The translations under genes were made by a program, and so were the position numbers. The notes under the pieces were generated by a model, which ran no database searches, was not told the origin of the DNA, and saw only the letters and a program-made list of their open reading frames with translations. DNA of 64,000 nucleotides, taken from positions 33,552,336 to 33,616,335 of the forward strand of contig CM048849.1 in NCBI GenBank assembly GCA_026545225.1. The letters are read 5' to 3'. This document shows, piece by piece, positions 25,001-36,851 of this stretch; the stretch's first letter is position 1; every line of letters begins with the position of its first letter. Source of the stretch: Cornus controversa (lineage: Eukaryota; Streptophyta; Magnoliopsida; Cornales; Cornaceae).

Positions 25001-26600
25001 TTCCACAAATTTAAAGTTCATTTCCACACATTTAAAGAATTTTTCCACACACCTAAAACAAATACTTTCTTATGTTTTTTCTTTCCAATTTTTTTAGGAA
25101 CTCTTAGTCATATATGAAAGATGTTTTTACACAAAAATTCATTAAAATTTATATTCACATTTTTTAATCTCATTTTTTTAACTTTCCACACTTTTAAAGT
25201 ACTTTCCACACACTTAAAACAAATATATATATATATTTTTCCTTTCCAATTGTTTTTGGAACTCTTAGGCACATTTGAAAGATGTATTTTCCACAAAAAA
25301 TAATAAAAATTTATATTCACATATTTTTGGCTAATTTTTTTCTCACTTTCCACCGTTTTAAAGTACTTTCCACAAATTTAAAGATCCTTTCCACACATTT
25401 AAAGAATTTTTCCACACACCTAAAACAAACACTTTCTTATGTTTTTTGTTTCCAATTTATTTAGGAACTCTTAGTCATATATGAAAGATGTTTTTGCACA
25501 AAAAATTCATTAAAATTTATATTCACATTTTTTTTAACTTTACACAAATTTAAAGTACTTTCCCCACATTTAGAACAAATATTTTTTTTATTTATTTTTT
25601 TCCAATTTTTTTTGGAACTCTTAGGCACATTTGAAAGATGTATTTTCCACAAAAAATAATAAAAATTTATATTCACATTTTTTTGGCTAATTTTTTTCTC
25701 ACTTTCCACCGTTTTAAAGTACTTTCCACAAATTTAAAGTTCTTTTCCACACGTTTAAAGTACTTTTCCACACACCTAAAACAAATCCTTTCTTATGTTT
25801 TTTCCTTCCAATTTTTTTAGGAACTCTTAGTCATATATGAAAGATGTTTTTACACAAAAATTCATTAAAATTTATATTCACATTTTTTAATCTCATTTTT
25901 TTTTAACTTTCCACACTTTTAAAGTACTTTCCACACACTTAAAACAAATATATATATATTTTTTTTTCCTTTCCAATTTTTTTTGGAACTTTTAGGCACA
26001 TTTGAAAGATGTATTTTACACAAAAAATAATAAAAATTTATATTCACATTTTTTTGGCTAATTTTTTTCTCACTTTCTACCGTTTTAAAGTACTTTCCAC
26101 AAATTTAAAGTTCCTTTCCAGACATTTAAAGTACTTTTCCACACACCTAAAACAAATACTTTCTTATGTTTTTTCTTTCCAATTTTTTTAGGAACTCTTA
26201 GTCATATATGAAAGATGTTTTTACACAAAAATTCATTAAAATTTATATTCACATTTTTTAATCTCATTTTTTTTAACTTTCCACACTTTTAAAGTACTTT
26301 CCACACACTTAAAACAAATATATATATATATATTTTTCCTTTCCAATTTTTTTTGGAACTCTTAGGCACATTTGAAAGATGTATTTTCCACAAAAAATAA
26401 TAAAAATTTATATTCACATTTTTTTGGCTAATTTTTTTCTCACTTTCCACCGTTTTAAAGTACTTTTCCACACTTTTAAAACAAATTTTTTTTATGTTTT
26501 TTTTTTATTATAAAATATTAACCTTATTTAAAAGAATTATTTTCCAAAAAAAATCATAAAAATTTATATTTACATTTTTTAATCTTAATTTTTTCACTTT
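13385..26600 (+). repeat. Satellite array, left arm, ~370-bp dimeric unit
   Basis: About 35 head-to-tail dimers. Each has a longer half starting at aactcttaggcacatttgaa (~205 bp) and a shorter half starting at aactcttagtcatatatgaa (~165 bp), usually ending in a (TA)n tract. Both halves share a core ataaaaatttatattcacat and several ~20-bp sub-repeats of the form TTTAAAGTACTTTCCACACA. One unit has a (CA)n(TA)n tract at 15961-16012. Units at 13.4-16 kb are more diverged than those at 18-26 kb. The many ~60-codon open frames in both directions are by-products of the repeat and show no protein-level constraint. Confidence 0.95.
18279..24164 (+). repeat. Higher-order repeat: two adjacent 2943-bp units (plus a shortened third)
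   Basis: Variant landmarks recur at a constant 2943-bp offset: 18279/21222/24165, 18632/21575, 19395/22338, 20495/23438, 20851/23794. Each unit is eight dimers (mean ~368 bp). Units 18279-21221 and 21222-24164 look nearly identical, differing mainly in (TA)n and T-run length. A third copy starts at 24165 but lacks three dimers: after 25282 (like 22338 or 23438) it jumps to 25638 (like 23794), about 1100 bp short. Confidence 0.92.
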
Positions 26601-26740
26601 TGATTTTTTTTTAAGAGGAAGACATAAATGTTCTAAAAGAATAAGTATAATATTAATAAATATGCATATATAAATTTGATTTTTATTTAAATAAAATGAC
26701 AATAAATTGTATCTCATTACCAGTTTTCTCTACCGCCAAA
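26601..26740. other. Inversion junction between satellite arms
   Basis: About 140 bp of non-satellite AT-rich sequence with one GC-richer string (ccagttttctctaccgcc, about 26720). Left of it units read in the plus orientation (decaying from ~26490), and right of it the same unit reads in the minus orientation. Confidence 0.8.
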
Positions 26741-29700
26741 CATCCTTTAAATGTGGCTAAAATTTGCTAAAAAAATTGGAAACAAAAAATATAAAAAAGT
26801 ACTTGTTTTAAGGGTGTGGAAAATCACTTTAAATGTGTGGAAATTACTTTAAATGTGTGGAAAAGTGCTTTAAGTATTTGAAAAGAGAAAAAAAAAAGAA
26901 ACTAAAAAATATGAATATAATTTCTTATGATTTTCTTGTGGAAAAACATCCTTCAAATATGCCTAAAAGTTTCTAAAAAAAAAATGGAAAGATAAAACAT
27001 AAAAAAATACATGTTTTAAATGTGTGGAGAGTATTTTAATTGTGAGAAAAATGCTTTAAGTGTGTGAAAAAGTGCTTTAAATGTGTGGAAAATGAGAAAA
27101 AATGAAACTAAAAAATGTGAATATAATTTTTTATGAGTTATTTGTGAAAAAACATCCTTCAAATATGCCTAAAAGTTTTTTAACAAGCTGGAAAGATAAT
27201 ACATAAAAAAAATACTTGTTTTAGGTGTGTGGAAAAGTTCTTTAAATGTGTGAAAATTACTTTAAAAGTGTGGAAAGTGAGAAAAAAATGTGCCTAAAAA
27301 ATGTGAATATAATTTTTTATGATTTTTTTTGTACAAAGACATCCTTCAAATATGCGTAAGAGTTCCTAAAAAAAATGTAAAGAAAAATCATAAAAAAAAT
27401 ATTTGTTTTAAGTGTGTAGAAAAGTACTTTAAATTGGTTGAAAAAACTTTAAAAGTTTGGAAAGTGAAAAAAAAACGATCCTAAAAAATGTGAAAATAAA
27501 TTTTTATAATTTTTTTGTGCAAATACATTCTTCAAATGTGCTTAAGAGTTCTTAAAAAAATGGAAAGAAAAAACTTAAAAAAATATTAGTTTTAGGTGTG
27601 TGGAAAAGTACTTTAAATGTGTGGAAAATTATTTTAAATGTGTGGAAAGTACTTTAAAACTGTGAAAATTGAGGAAAAAATTAGACTAAAAATTGTGAAT
27701 ATAAATTTTTTGTATGTTTTTGTGGAAATACATATTTCAAATATATCTAAGAGTTTATAAAAAAATTGAAAAGAAAAAAAGAAAAAAAGTATTTGTTTTA
27801 AATGTGTGGAAACTACTTTAAAAGTGTAGAAAGTGAAAAAAAATGAGATTAAAAAATGTGAATATAAATTTTAATGATTTTTTTTGTGAAAAAACATCCT
27901 TCATATATGTCCAAGTGTTATTAGAAAAATTGGAAAGAAAAAACATAAAAATATATTTGTTTTATATGTGTGGAAAATAATTTAAATGTGTGGAATGTAG
28001 TTTAAAAGTGTGGAAGGGGAGAAAAAGTGAGCCTAAAATATGTGAATAATTTTTTAAGATTTTTTTGTGAAAAGACATTCTTCAAATATTCCTAAGAGTT
28101 CCATAAAAAATTGGAAAGCAAAAAATCAAAAAAGGTAATTGTGTTAAGTGTGTGGAAAGTACTTTAAAAGTGTGGAAAGTGAAAAAAAATGAGATTAAAA
28201 AATGTGAAAATTAAAATTTTATGATTTTTTGTGCAAAAACATCCTTCATATATGCCTAAAAGTTCCTAAAAAAATTGGAAAGAAAGACATAAAAAAATAT
28301 TTGTTTTAGGTGTGTGGAAAAGTACTTTAAATGTGTGAAAAAGTAGATTAAATGTGTACAAAAACCTTTAAAAGTGTGGAAATGGAGGAAAGAAATAGAC
28401 TAAAAAATGTGAATATAAATTTTTTGAATTTTTTGAACAAAAAGATCCTTCAAATATAGCTAAGAGTTTATAAAAAAATTGAAAAGAGAAAAATAAAAAA
28501 ATTTATTTGTTTTAAGTGTGTGGAAAGTACTTTAAAAGTGTAGAAAGTGAAAAAAAATGAGATTAAAAAATGTGAATTTAAATTTTTATGATTTTTTTGT
28601 GAAAAAACATCATTCAGATATGTCTAAGTGTTATTAAAAAAATTGGAAAGAAAAAAACATAAAAAAATATTTGTTTTAGGTGTGTGGAAAAGTACTTTAA
28701 ATGTGTGAAAAAGTACTTTAAATGTGTGGAAAGTACTTTAAAGGTGTGGAAATTGAGGAAACAATTAAACTAAAAAATGCGAATATACATTTTTTGTATT
28801 TTTTTGTGGAAATACATCTTTCAAATATACCTAAGATTTTATAAAAAAATTGAAAAGAAAAAAATTTTAAAAATTATTTGTTTTAAGTGTGTGGAAAGTA
28901 CTTTAAAAGTGTAGAAAGTGAAAAAAGATGAGATTAAAAAATGTGAATTTAAATTTTTATGATTTTTTATGAAAAAACATCCTTCATATATGTCTAAGTG
29001 TTATTAAAAAAATTGGTAAGAAAAAACATAAAAAAGTATTTGTTTTAGATGTGTGAAAAAGTATTTTAAATGTGTGAAATGTAGTTTAAAAGTGTGGAAG
29101 GTGAGAAAAAGTGTGCCTAAAAAATGTGAAAATAATTTTTTATGATTTTCTTGTGCAAAAACATTATTCAAATATGCCTAAGAGTTTCCATAAAAATTGG
29201 AAAGCAAAAAATAAAAAAAGGTAATTGTGTTAAGTGTGTGGAAAGTACTTTAAAAGTGTGGAAAGTGAAAAAAAAATGTGATTAAAAATGTGAAAATAAA
29301 TTTTAATGATTTTTTTTGTGCAAAAGCATCTTTAATATATTCCTAAGAGTTCCTAAAAAAATTGGAAAGCAAAATATAAAAAAATATTTGTTTTAGATGT
29401 GTGGAAATGTACTTTAAATGTGTGAAAAAGTACTTTAAATGTGTGGAAAGTACTTTAAAAGTGTGGAAATTGAGGAAAGAAATAGACTAAAAAATGTGAA
29501 TATAAATTTTTTAGATTTTTTTGAACAAAAAGATCCTTCAAATATACCTAAGAGTTTATAAAAAAATTGGGAAGAGAAAAATAAAAAAAAATTATTTGTT
29601 TTAAATGTGTGGAAAGTACTTTAAAAGTGTGGAAAGTGAAAAAAAAGTGAGATTAAAAAATGTGAAAATTAAAATTTTATGATTTTTTGTGAAAAAACAT

Positions 29701-32700
29701 CATTCATATATGCCTAAGAGTTCCTAAAAAAATTGGAAAGAAAAAATATAAAAAAATATTTGATTTAGGTGCGTGGAAAGCACTTTAAATGTGTGGAAAA
29801 GTAATTTAAATGTGTGAAAAGTACTTTAAAAGTGTGGAAATTGAGGAAAAAATTAGACTAAAAAATGTGAATATAATTTTTTTGTGGAAATACATCTTTC
29901 AAATATACCTGAGAGTTTATAAAAAAATTGAAAAGAGAAAAATAAATTTTTTTTTTTGTTTTAATTGTGTGGAAAGTACTTTAAAAGTGTAGAAAGTGAA
30001 AAAAAATGAGATTAAAAAATGTGAATTTAAATTTTTTTGATTTTTTTGTGCAAAAGTATCTTTAATATATGCCTAAGAGTTCCTAAAAAAATTGGAAAGA
30101 AAAAACATAAATTTTTTTTGTTGTAGGTGTGTGGAAAAGTACTTTAAATGTGTGAAAAAGTACTTTAAATTTGTGGAAAATACTTTAAAAGTGTGGAAAT
30201 GGAGGAAAGAAATAGACTAAAAAATGTGAATATAAATTTTTTGAATTTTTTTGAACAAAAAGATCCTTCAAATATAGCTAAGAGTTTATAAAAAAATTGA
30301 AAAGAGAAAAATAAAAAAAATTATTTGTTTTAAGTGTGTGGAAAGTACTTTAAAAGTGTAGAAAGTGAAAAAAAATGAGATTAAAAAATGTGAATTTAAA
30401 TTTTTATGATTTTTTTGTTAAAAAACATCCTTCAGATATGTCTAAGTGTTATTAAAAAAATTGGAAAGAAAAAAACATAAAAAAATATTTGTTTTAGGTG
30501 TGTGGAAAAGTACTTTAAATGTGTGAAAAAGTACTTTAAATGTGTGGAAAGTACTTTAAAGGTGTGGAAATTGAGGAAACAATTAAACTAAAAAATGCGA
30601 ATATACATTTTTTGTATTTTTTTGTGGAAATACATCTTTCAAATATACCTAAGATTTTATAAAAAAATTGAAAAGAAAAAAATTTTAAAAATTATTTGTT
30701 TTAAGTGTGTGGAAAGTACTTTAAAAGTGTAGAAAGTGAAAAAAGATGAGATTAAAAAATGTGAATTTAAATTTTTATGATTTTTTATGAAAAAACATCC
30801 TTCATATATGTCTAAGTGTTATTAAAAAAATTGGTAAGAAAAAACATAAAAAAGTATTTGTTTTAGATGTGTGAAAAAGTATTTTAAATGTGTGAAATGT
30901 AGTTTAAAAGTGTGGAAGGTGAGAAAAAGTGTGCCTAAAAAATGTGAAAATAATTTTTTATGATTTTCTTGTGCAAAAACATTATTCAAATATGCCTAAG
31001 AGTTTCCATAAAAATTGGAAAGCAAAAAATAAAAAAAGGTAATTGTGTTAAGTGTGTGGAAAGTACTTTAAAAGTGTGGAAAGTGAAAAAAAAAATGTGA
31101 TTAAAAATGTGAAAATAAATTTTAATGATTTTTTTTGTGCAAAAGCATCTTTAATATATTCCTAAGAGTTCCTAAAAAAATTGGAAAGCAAAATATAAAA
31201 AATATTTGTTTTAGATGTGTGGAAATGTACTTTAAATGTGTGAAAAAGTACTTTAAATGTGTGGAAAGTACTTTAAAAGTGTGGAAATTGAGGAAAGAAA
31301 TAGACTAAAAAATGTGAATATAAATTTTTTAGATTTTTTTGAACAAAAAGATCCTTCAAATATACCTAAGAGTTTATAAAAAAATTGGGAAGAGAAAAAT
31401 AAAAAAAATTATTTGTTTTAAGTGTGTGGAAAGTGAAAAAAAAATGAGATTAAAAAATGTGAAAATTAAAATTTTATGATTTTTTGTGAAAAAACATCAT
31501 TCATATATGCCTAAGAGTTCCTAAAAAAATTGGAAAGAAAAAACATAAAAAAATATTTGATTTAGGTGCGTGGAAAGTACTTTAAATGTGTGGAAAGTAA
31601 TTTAAATGTGTGAAAAGTACTTTAAAAGTGTGGAAATTGAGGAAAAAATTAGACTAAAAAATGTGAATATAATTTTTTTTGTGGAAATACATCTTTCAAA
31701 TATACCTAAGAGTTTATAAAAAAATTGAAAAGAGAAAAATAAAAAAAAATTTTTGTTTTAAGTGTGTGGAAAGTACTTTAAAAGTGTAGAAAGTGAAAAA
31801 AAATGAGATTAAAAAATGTGAATTTAAATTTTTTTGATTTTTTTGTGCAAAAGTATCTTTAATATATGCCTAAGAGTTCCTAAAAAAATTGGAAAGAAAA
31901 AACATAAATTTTTTTTGTTGTAGGTGTGTGGAAAAGTACTTTAAATGTGTGAAAAAGTACTTTAAATTTGTGGAAAATACTTTAAAAGTGTGGAAATGGA
32001 GGAAAGAAATAGACTAAAAAATGTGAATATAAATTTTTTGAATTTTTTTGAACAAAAAGATCCTTCAAATATAGCTAAGAGTTTATAAAAAAATTGAAAA
32101 GAGAAAAATAAAATAAATTATTTGTTTTAAGTGTGTGGAAAGTACTTTAAAAGTGTGGAAAGTGAAAAAAAAAATGAGATTAAAAAATGTGAAAATTAAA
32201 ATTTTATGATTTTTTGTGCAAAAATATCATTCATATATGCCTAAGAGTTCGTAAAAAAATTGGAAAGAAAAAACATAAAAAAATATTTGTTTTAGATGTG
32301 TGGAAAAGTACTATAAATATGTGGAAAGTACTTTAAAAGTGTGAAAATTGAGGAAAAAAATTAGACTAAAAAATATGAATATAAATTTTTTGGATTTTTT
32401 TGAGCAAATACATCCTTCAAATATACCTAAGAGTTTATAAAAAAAATTGAAAATAAAAAAATAATTATTTGTTTTAAGTGTGTGGAAAGTACTTTAAAAG
32501 TGTGGAAAGTTAAAAAAAAATGAGATTAAGAAATGTGAATATAAATTTTTATGATTTTTTTTGTGAAAAAACATCTTTCATATATACGAAAGAGTTCCTA
32601 AAAAAATTGGAAAAAAAAAAATAAAAAACTCTTTGTTTTAGATGCGTGGAAAATTACTTTGAATGTGTGGAAAAGTACTTTAAATTTGTGGAATGTACTT

Positions 32701-32892
32701 TAAAAGTATGGAAAGTGAGAAAATGTGAGCCTAAAAAATGTGAAAATAATTTTTTATGATTTTTTTGTGCAAAAATATTCTTCAAATATACCTAAGAGTT
32801 ACAAAAAAATATTGGAAAGCAAAAAAAAAAAAAAGAAGCAATTGTGTTAAGTGTGTGGAGAGTACTTTAAAAGTGTGGAAAGTGAAAAAAAA
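26741..32892 (-). repeat. Satellite array, right arm, same unit in inverted orientation
   Basis: About 17 dimers. The plus strand now reads gtgtggaaagtactttaaa and aaaaaatgtgaatataaat, the reverse complements of the left-arm core motifs. Units are more diverged than in the left arm. An own higher-order period of ~1.82 kb (five dimers) is visible: aatggaggaaagaaatagac at 28381, 30198 and 31994, and acaattaaactaaaaaatgc at 28761 and 30579. The array stops abruptly at ~32892 against the 330-bp flanking repeat. Confidence 0.93.
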
Positions 32893-33222
32893 TGAGTTTA
32901 TTATCATTCATAATCATTTGACGGTAGTTGCTTGTCTGTACAGAAAGAAGATAGTTCAGGGAGTTAAGTGTTCAAATGAAAGTTGATGAATTTTTTTTGA
33001 AAAAGATAAGGATAATTTAGAGAGTTAAGTATTCAAATAATAATTCAAGAATTTTTTTTAAGAGAGATAAAATAGTTGAAGGAAGTTTAATGCACTTAAC
33101 CCAATAAATACATGTGTTACGAACATGATAGCCTGGACAAGAGACATTTAATAAGTGTGTGATTGAAACTTTGTACATCCTTGTCACAGGAACAACCCCC
33201 ACTAGAGTTTTTCTCATGCATC
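32893..33222. repeat. ~330-bp direct repeat flanking the satellite block, right copy
   Basis: Same orientation and content as 12797-13132, directly abutting the last satellite unit. Beyond ctcatgcat the two flanks differ (acgcaagagcc left, cacgtgatcttg right). Confidence 0.85.
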
Positions 33223-34085
33223 ACGTGATCTTGTGGCGTCGGTGGGGGACTCCAAAGTATCCAATATTTATAATAAAAAACTATTCTTCTAGAAAAGTGC
33301 ATGTATAATAATATTAAAAAAATAAAGTCATATCATATCGTCCTATTTTTATTTTGGACAGTGACATTTTTGTTTTTGTTTTACTCTATAGGAGAATATA
33401 TATCGTCTATTTTTATTTCGGATGGTAACTCTTTTGTTTTACACGCTACAGGAGAATATATTTGTTTCGTTATGTTATGTCATGGCCCTGCAAAAAAATT
33501 AGGTCAAACACACACTCAACCAGTACGGACCACCTAAGGGACTAAAGTGAGGCCATGCCCCTCAACAATTTTAAAATTGCATTCTATACACCTATTTATT
33601 GATATTTACTTATTTAGGTATAAATTTATAAATAATTAAGTTAAAAAATTTATAATAAAGCTCCCCCAAAATAAAATATTAAGTTTGGAACATGTGACCC
33701 TTCTCAAAAATTTCATCCCCTCCTTGTAGGCACCAACCATAATTCTACAAGGCACAAATTTTAGATTTTCTTATATACTAGCTAAGAAAATACACTATAC
33801 CTAATACTTAATATTACTTGTACAAAATAATTTTGTATAGACAATTTTACAAAAGTTGAGAAAACTTATTTTGAAAAGAAGTTAGAATTATTTTAAGTAA
33901 TAAATTGTATAGACAATTTTACCTTCTTTTATTTTGTGAAACTTGGCCATTAAGAGTAATTATAAGGATACATTTGTCAAGTTAAAATTATGTTAATTGC
34001 AGAAAAAATTTCAAGAAAATGAATTCATCAAATAATTTTTTTCTTTTAAATTTCTTTTATTAAATACATTATTCAAATGTCTTTT
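33223..34085. other. Intergenic, no gene seen
   Basis: Includes an imperfect duplication of a ttttattttggac/ttttatttcggatgg segment followed by aggagaatatat (about 33340-33460). The short open frame starting at 33301 has no motif. Confidence 0.45.
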
Positions 34086-34122
34086 AAATAAAAGGAATTT
34101 TAGAATCACGAAATTCTTCCCT

Positions 34123-34330
34123 ATCAATTTATTATCAACTTTTATAATAGTGTTCTCATTTGACGCTTATTCTAAGGAAAGATAATTTCCTGTGTCTAAT
34201 TAACTGAAATTTTCTTTCTCTCTCTATTATTATTATTATTTTATTTTATTGTTAATAAGCACACAATGCACATGTCAACCCAGAATAAGCGTCAAATGAG
34301 AACAGTATTATAAAAGTTGATAATAAATTG
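34123..34330. repeat. Inverted repeat with ~50-bp arms (MITE-like)
   Basis: tcaatttattatcaactttt...gacgcttattct at 34123-34172 is the reverse complement, with few changes, of 34281-34330. The loop contains CT- and TTA-rich runs. The foldback Mutator-like element starts three bases beyond its right arm. No clear target duplication was found for this smaller repeat. Confidence 0.75.
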
Positions 34331-34332
34331 AT

Positions 34333-35090
34333 GAGGAGTGCTAGCGGCAGTCGTTCAAGTGAGTGTTCTTGCACAGTCGCTTCACTGATTAGTGGAAATC
34401 AATCCCACAAATTAAATACTTTTCTGCAATAAATGTCCTACTTTTTCATCAATCAGTATACCTTTCCAGTTCTAAAGTATTTACAGTGGTGCTATCAACA
34501 AACAAATAAAATTATAAACATAAAGTATTAAAATATTTTTATTAATATTTTTTTTATATTGTCCTACTTTTAAATATTTTTAATAATCTATATACTTATT
34601 ATAATCATTTCCAATATAATTTTTATAATTTTGTAATTATGGTTAATTGAATAAGTATATAGATTATTAAAAATATTAATAAAAATAAAATTATAAACAT
34701 AAAGTATATAGATTAATTGAATAAGTATATAGATTATTAAAAATATTAATAAAAATATTTTAATACTTTAAAAATATGTTCTTTACTTCAATTAACCATA
34801 ATTACAAAAAAATTATATAGGAAATGATTATAATAAGTATATAGATTATTAAAATATTTAAAAGTAGGACAATATAAAAAATATATTAATAAAAATATTT
34901 TAATACTTTATGTTTATAATTTTATTTGTTTGTTGATGACACTATTGTAAATAATTTAGAACTAGAAGGGTATATTGATTGATGAAAAAGTAGGACATTT
35001 ATTGCAAGAAAGCATTTAATTTGTGGAATTAATTTTCACCAATGAGTGAAGCGAGGACACTCGCTCAAGCGACTGCTGCTAGCACTCCTC
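34333..35090. mobile_element. Foldback Mutator-like MITE, 758 bp
   Basis: Ends are gaggagtgctagc and gctagcactcctc. Almost the whole element folds back, with arms of roughly 380 bp: for example cctactttttcatcaatc near 34440 pairs with the complement near 34980. A perfect 9-bp target duplication taaattgat flanks it (34324-34332 and 35091-35099). Nine-base duplications with long terminal inverted repeats are typical of Mutator-like elements. It contains no transposase and is non-autonomous. Confidence 0.9.
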
Positions 35091-35099
35091 TAAATTGAT

Positions 35100-35599
35100 T
35101 AATAAAAAAAAAGTCAAAAGTTAGGACAAATTTGATCATGTGAACCTCGTTATACTACTAATTTTATATATAAGTATATAACTGCATGGAAATTAGAATA
35201 TATATAATCCAGTCCAAATTGGTGAAACTTTCAGCATCAACCCGAATCAGTTATTCCATTGGTGTGTGTATATATATATATATATGTAATGATTTGCTTA
35301 TAAAGATCTTAGTTTTTAGTCCCTTATGCAAATGATTGAACATTATCAGTTGATCTTCCTTTTCTGGTGGACACGTGTAATCATTTCAATACCTTTAATT
35401 GCATAAAAAGAATGCTAAACAGCCAGACAAAAAGGATTAGAAAAATGAAGATGATATCAAGGCAATAACATATTTTCATCATTTCTAGGATGGAATATAT
35501 ACCTTTCCTTATCAAACTTGAATTAAAAATTAACTTCTTATAAAAAAATCTAAGTTAATTAACAAATATTTCTTCTGCTTTCTAGCATTGATATAGAGG
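35100..35599. other. Intergenic, no gene seen
   Basis: AT-rich, with a (TA)n tract at 35270-35286 and no convincing feature. Confidence 0.45.
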
Positions 35600-36850
35600 C
35601 AATATTCACGCGAGGTGAATAAATTTTTTGTACCTTATGTTTGAGAGCACCGAATCGTTAATTCAAGTGATACGCAAGGTTCTTGCAAGGAATCGATCGG
35701 AGCTATTCTTTTTAGATTTGGCTGAGCCACCGAGGCTGAATATGCTAGCCTATTGGTGTTCAGGTTTAGGTCTCTTGAGATTTGAGAGATTTTGACTTAA
35801 GCTTTTCCACTAGACTTTTGTAGGCTTTCATTCGATCATCTTTCGAAAGATAATCTTCGCTAACCTGCTTTACGATTAGCTGAGAATTACTAGAAACTTG
35901 CAAGTTCTTTAGTTGAAGTGTTTGCGCCAGTCTCAGGCTTACTAAGAGGGCTTCGTACTCGGCTTTATTGTTCGATGCAGGAAATTCTAGATGAATTTCT
36001 TGGTGTAAAGATATTGCATCAGGGGTCTGGTTTTTCACATCGATACTTGATCCTGATCGTGTTGACAATCTATCAACGAAGAGCCTCCATTCAGAATGAG
36101 ATAGACACCCTATTTCTTTGTCATTTTTGGGCTCGCATTCCAACAGTAAATCTGCGACTGCCAACCCCTTTATGGGAGTTCAAGGTTCGTAGGTTATTTC
36201 GTAGACACCCAACTCTATTGCCCATTTGGCTACTCTTCCTAACTAATCAGGCTTATGAAGGATTGCTCTGATCGGGAATTTAGTTGGGATAATGATCAGG
36301 TGAACCTCAAAGTAATGCCTGAGCTTCCTCTTCACCTGGACTAGGGCCAGCACGATCTTTTTCATTTTTGACTATCTTTGTTCTTCCTCAGTCATGGTCT
36401 TGCTTGAGTAGAACACCGAGCACTACTTTTTATCAGGTTCTCTGATCAAGATGGTATTGGTGGTCGTTAGGGATACTGCGGCGTACAAGTATAAAGACTC
36501 TCTAGCCTCTGGCGCCGAGAATGTTAGCAGTTAAATTAAGTACTACTTTAGCTTTGCCAAGGCTTCATTTTGTTCTGCCCCTCATACCTCATTTCCTTTT
36601 GATCTAATGGCATCGAAAAAGGGCTTACATTTATCCGACAACCGAGAGATGAATCTACTCAGAATGGCAATGCGTCCTGTTAGGATTTGAACGTCTCTGT
36701 GAGTCTTCAAGGCCTTCACTTAAACTGGACTCACCTCTATCTCTATTCAATTCACATTGTGCCCTAGGAATTGTCCTGAGGAAACGCTGAAAGTATACTT
36801 TGACAGGTTCAGTCTCATGTTATGGCTTCTTAAGGTGTTAAATACTTCTT
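35600..36850 (-). pseudogene. Ty3/gypsy reverse transcriptase C-terminus and RNase H remnant
   Basis: From 36850 downward the minus strand reads NTLRSHNMRLNLSKYTFSVS, LTGRIAILSRFISRLSDKCK, AKWAIELGVYEI, then an RNase H segment HSEWRLFVDRLSTRSGSS and FPASNNKAEYEALLVSLRLA. These are diagnostic of gypsy pol of the Tat/Athila-like kind, with RT connection and RNase H in order. Several in-frame stops are present, and the expected FVDGSS is FVDRLS. The upstream RT is cut at ~36851 where an LTR-like sequence begins. Confidence 0.88.
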
Positions 36851-36851
36851 A

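Noticed and set aside
15853-26480. Dozens of ~60-86 codon open frames such as MYFPQKIIKIYIHIFLANFF repeated along the array
   Set aside because: They recur at the satellite period, occur on both strands and contain only repeat sequence. There is no splice, promoter or protein-level constraint, so they are by-products of the repeat, not a gene family.
13385-32892. CRISPR-like array of repeats and spacers
   Set aside because: Repeats are tandem without unique spacers, units are ~185/370 bp, and the host is a plant. It is a satellite.
12797-33222. 330-bp flanking repeats as LTRs of a giant retrotransposon carrying the satellite
   Set aside because: Ends are not TG...CA, no 5-bp target duplication, primer site or purine tract is seen, and the left copy is not adjacent to the array. 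Kept only as an unexplained direct repeat.
35918-36271. 117-codon plus-strand open frame
   Set aside because: It is the antisense of the recognised gypsy RNase H on the minus strand.
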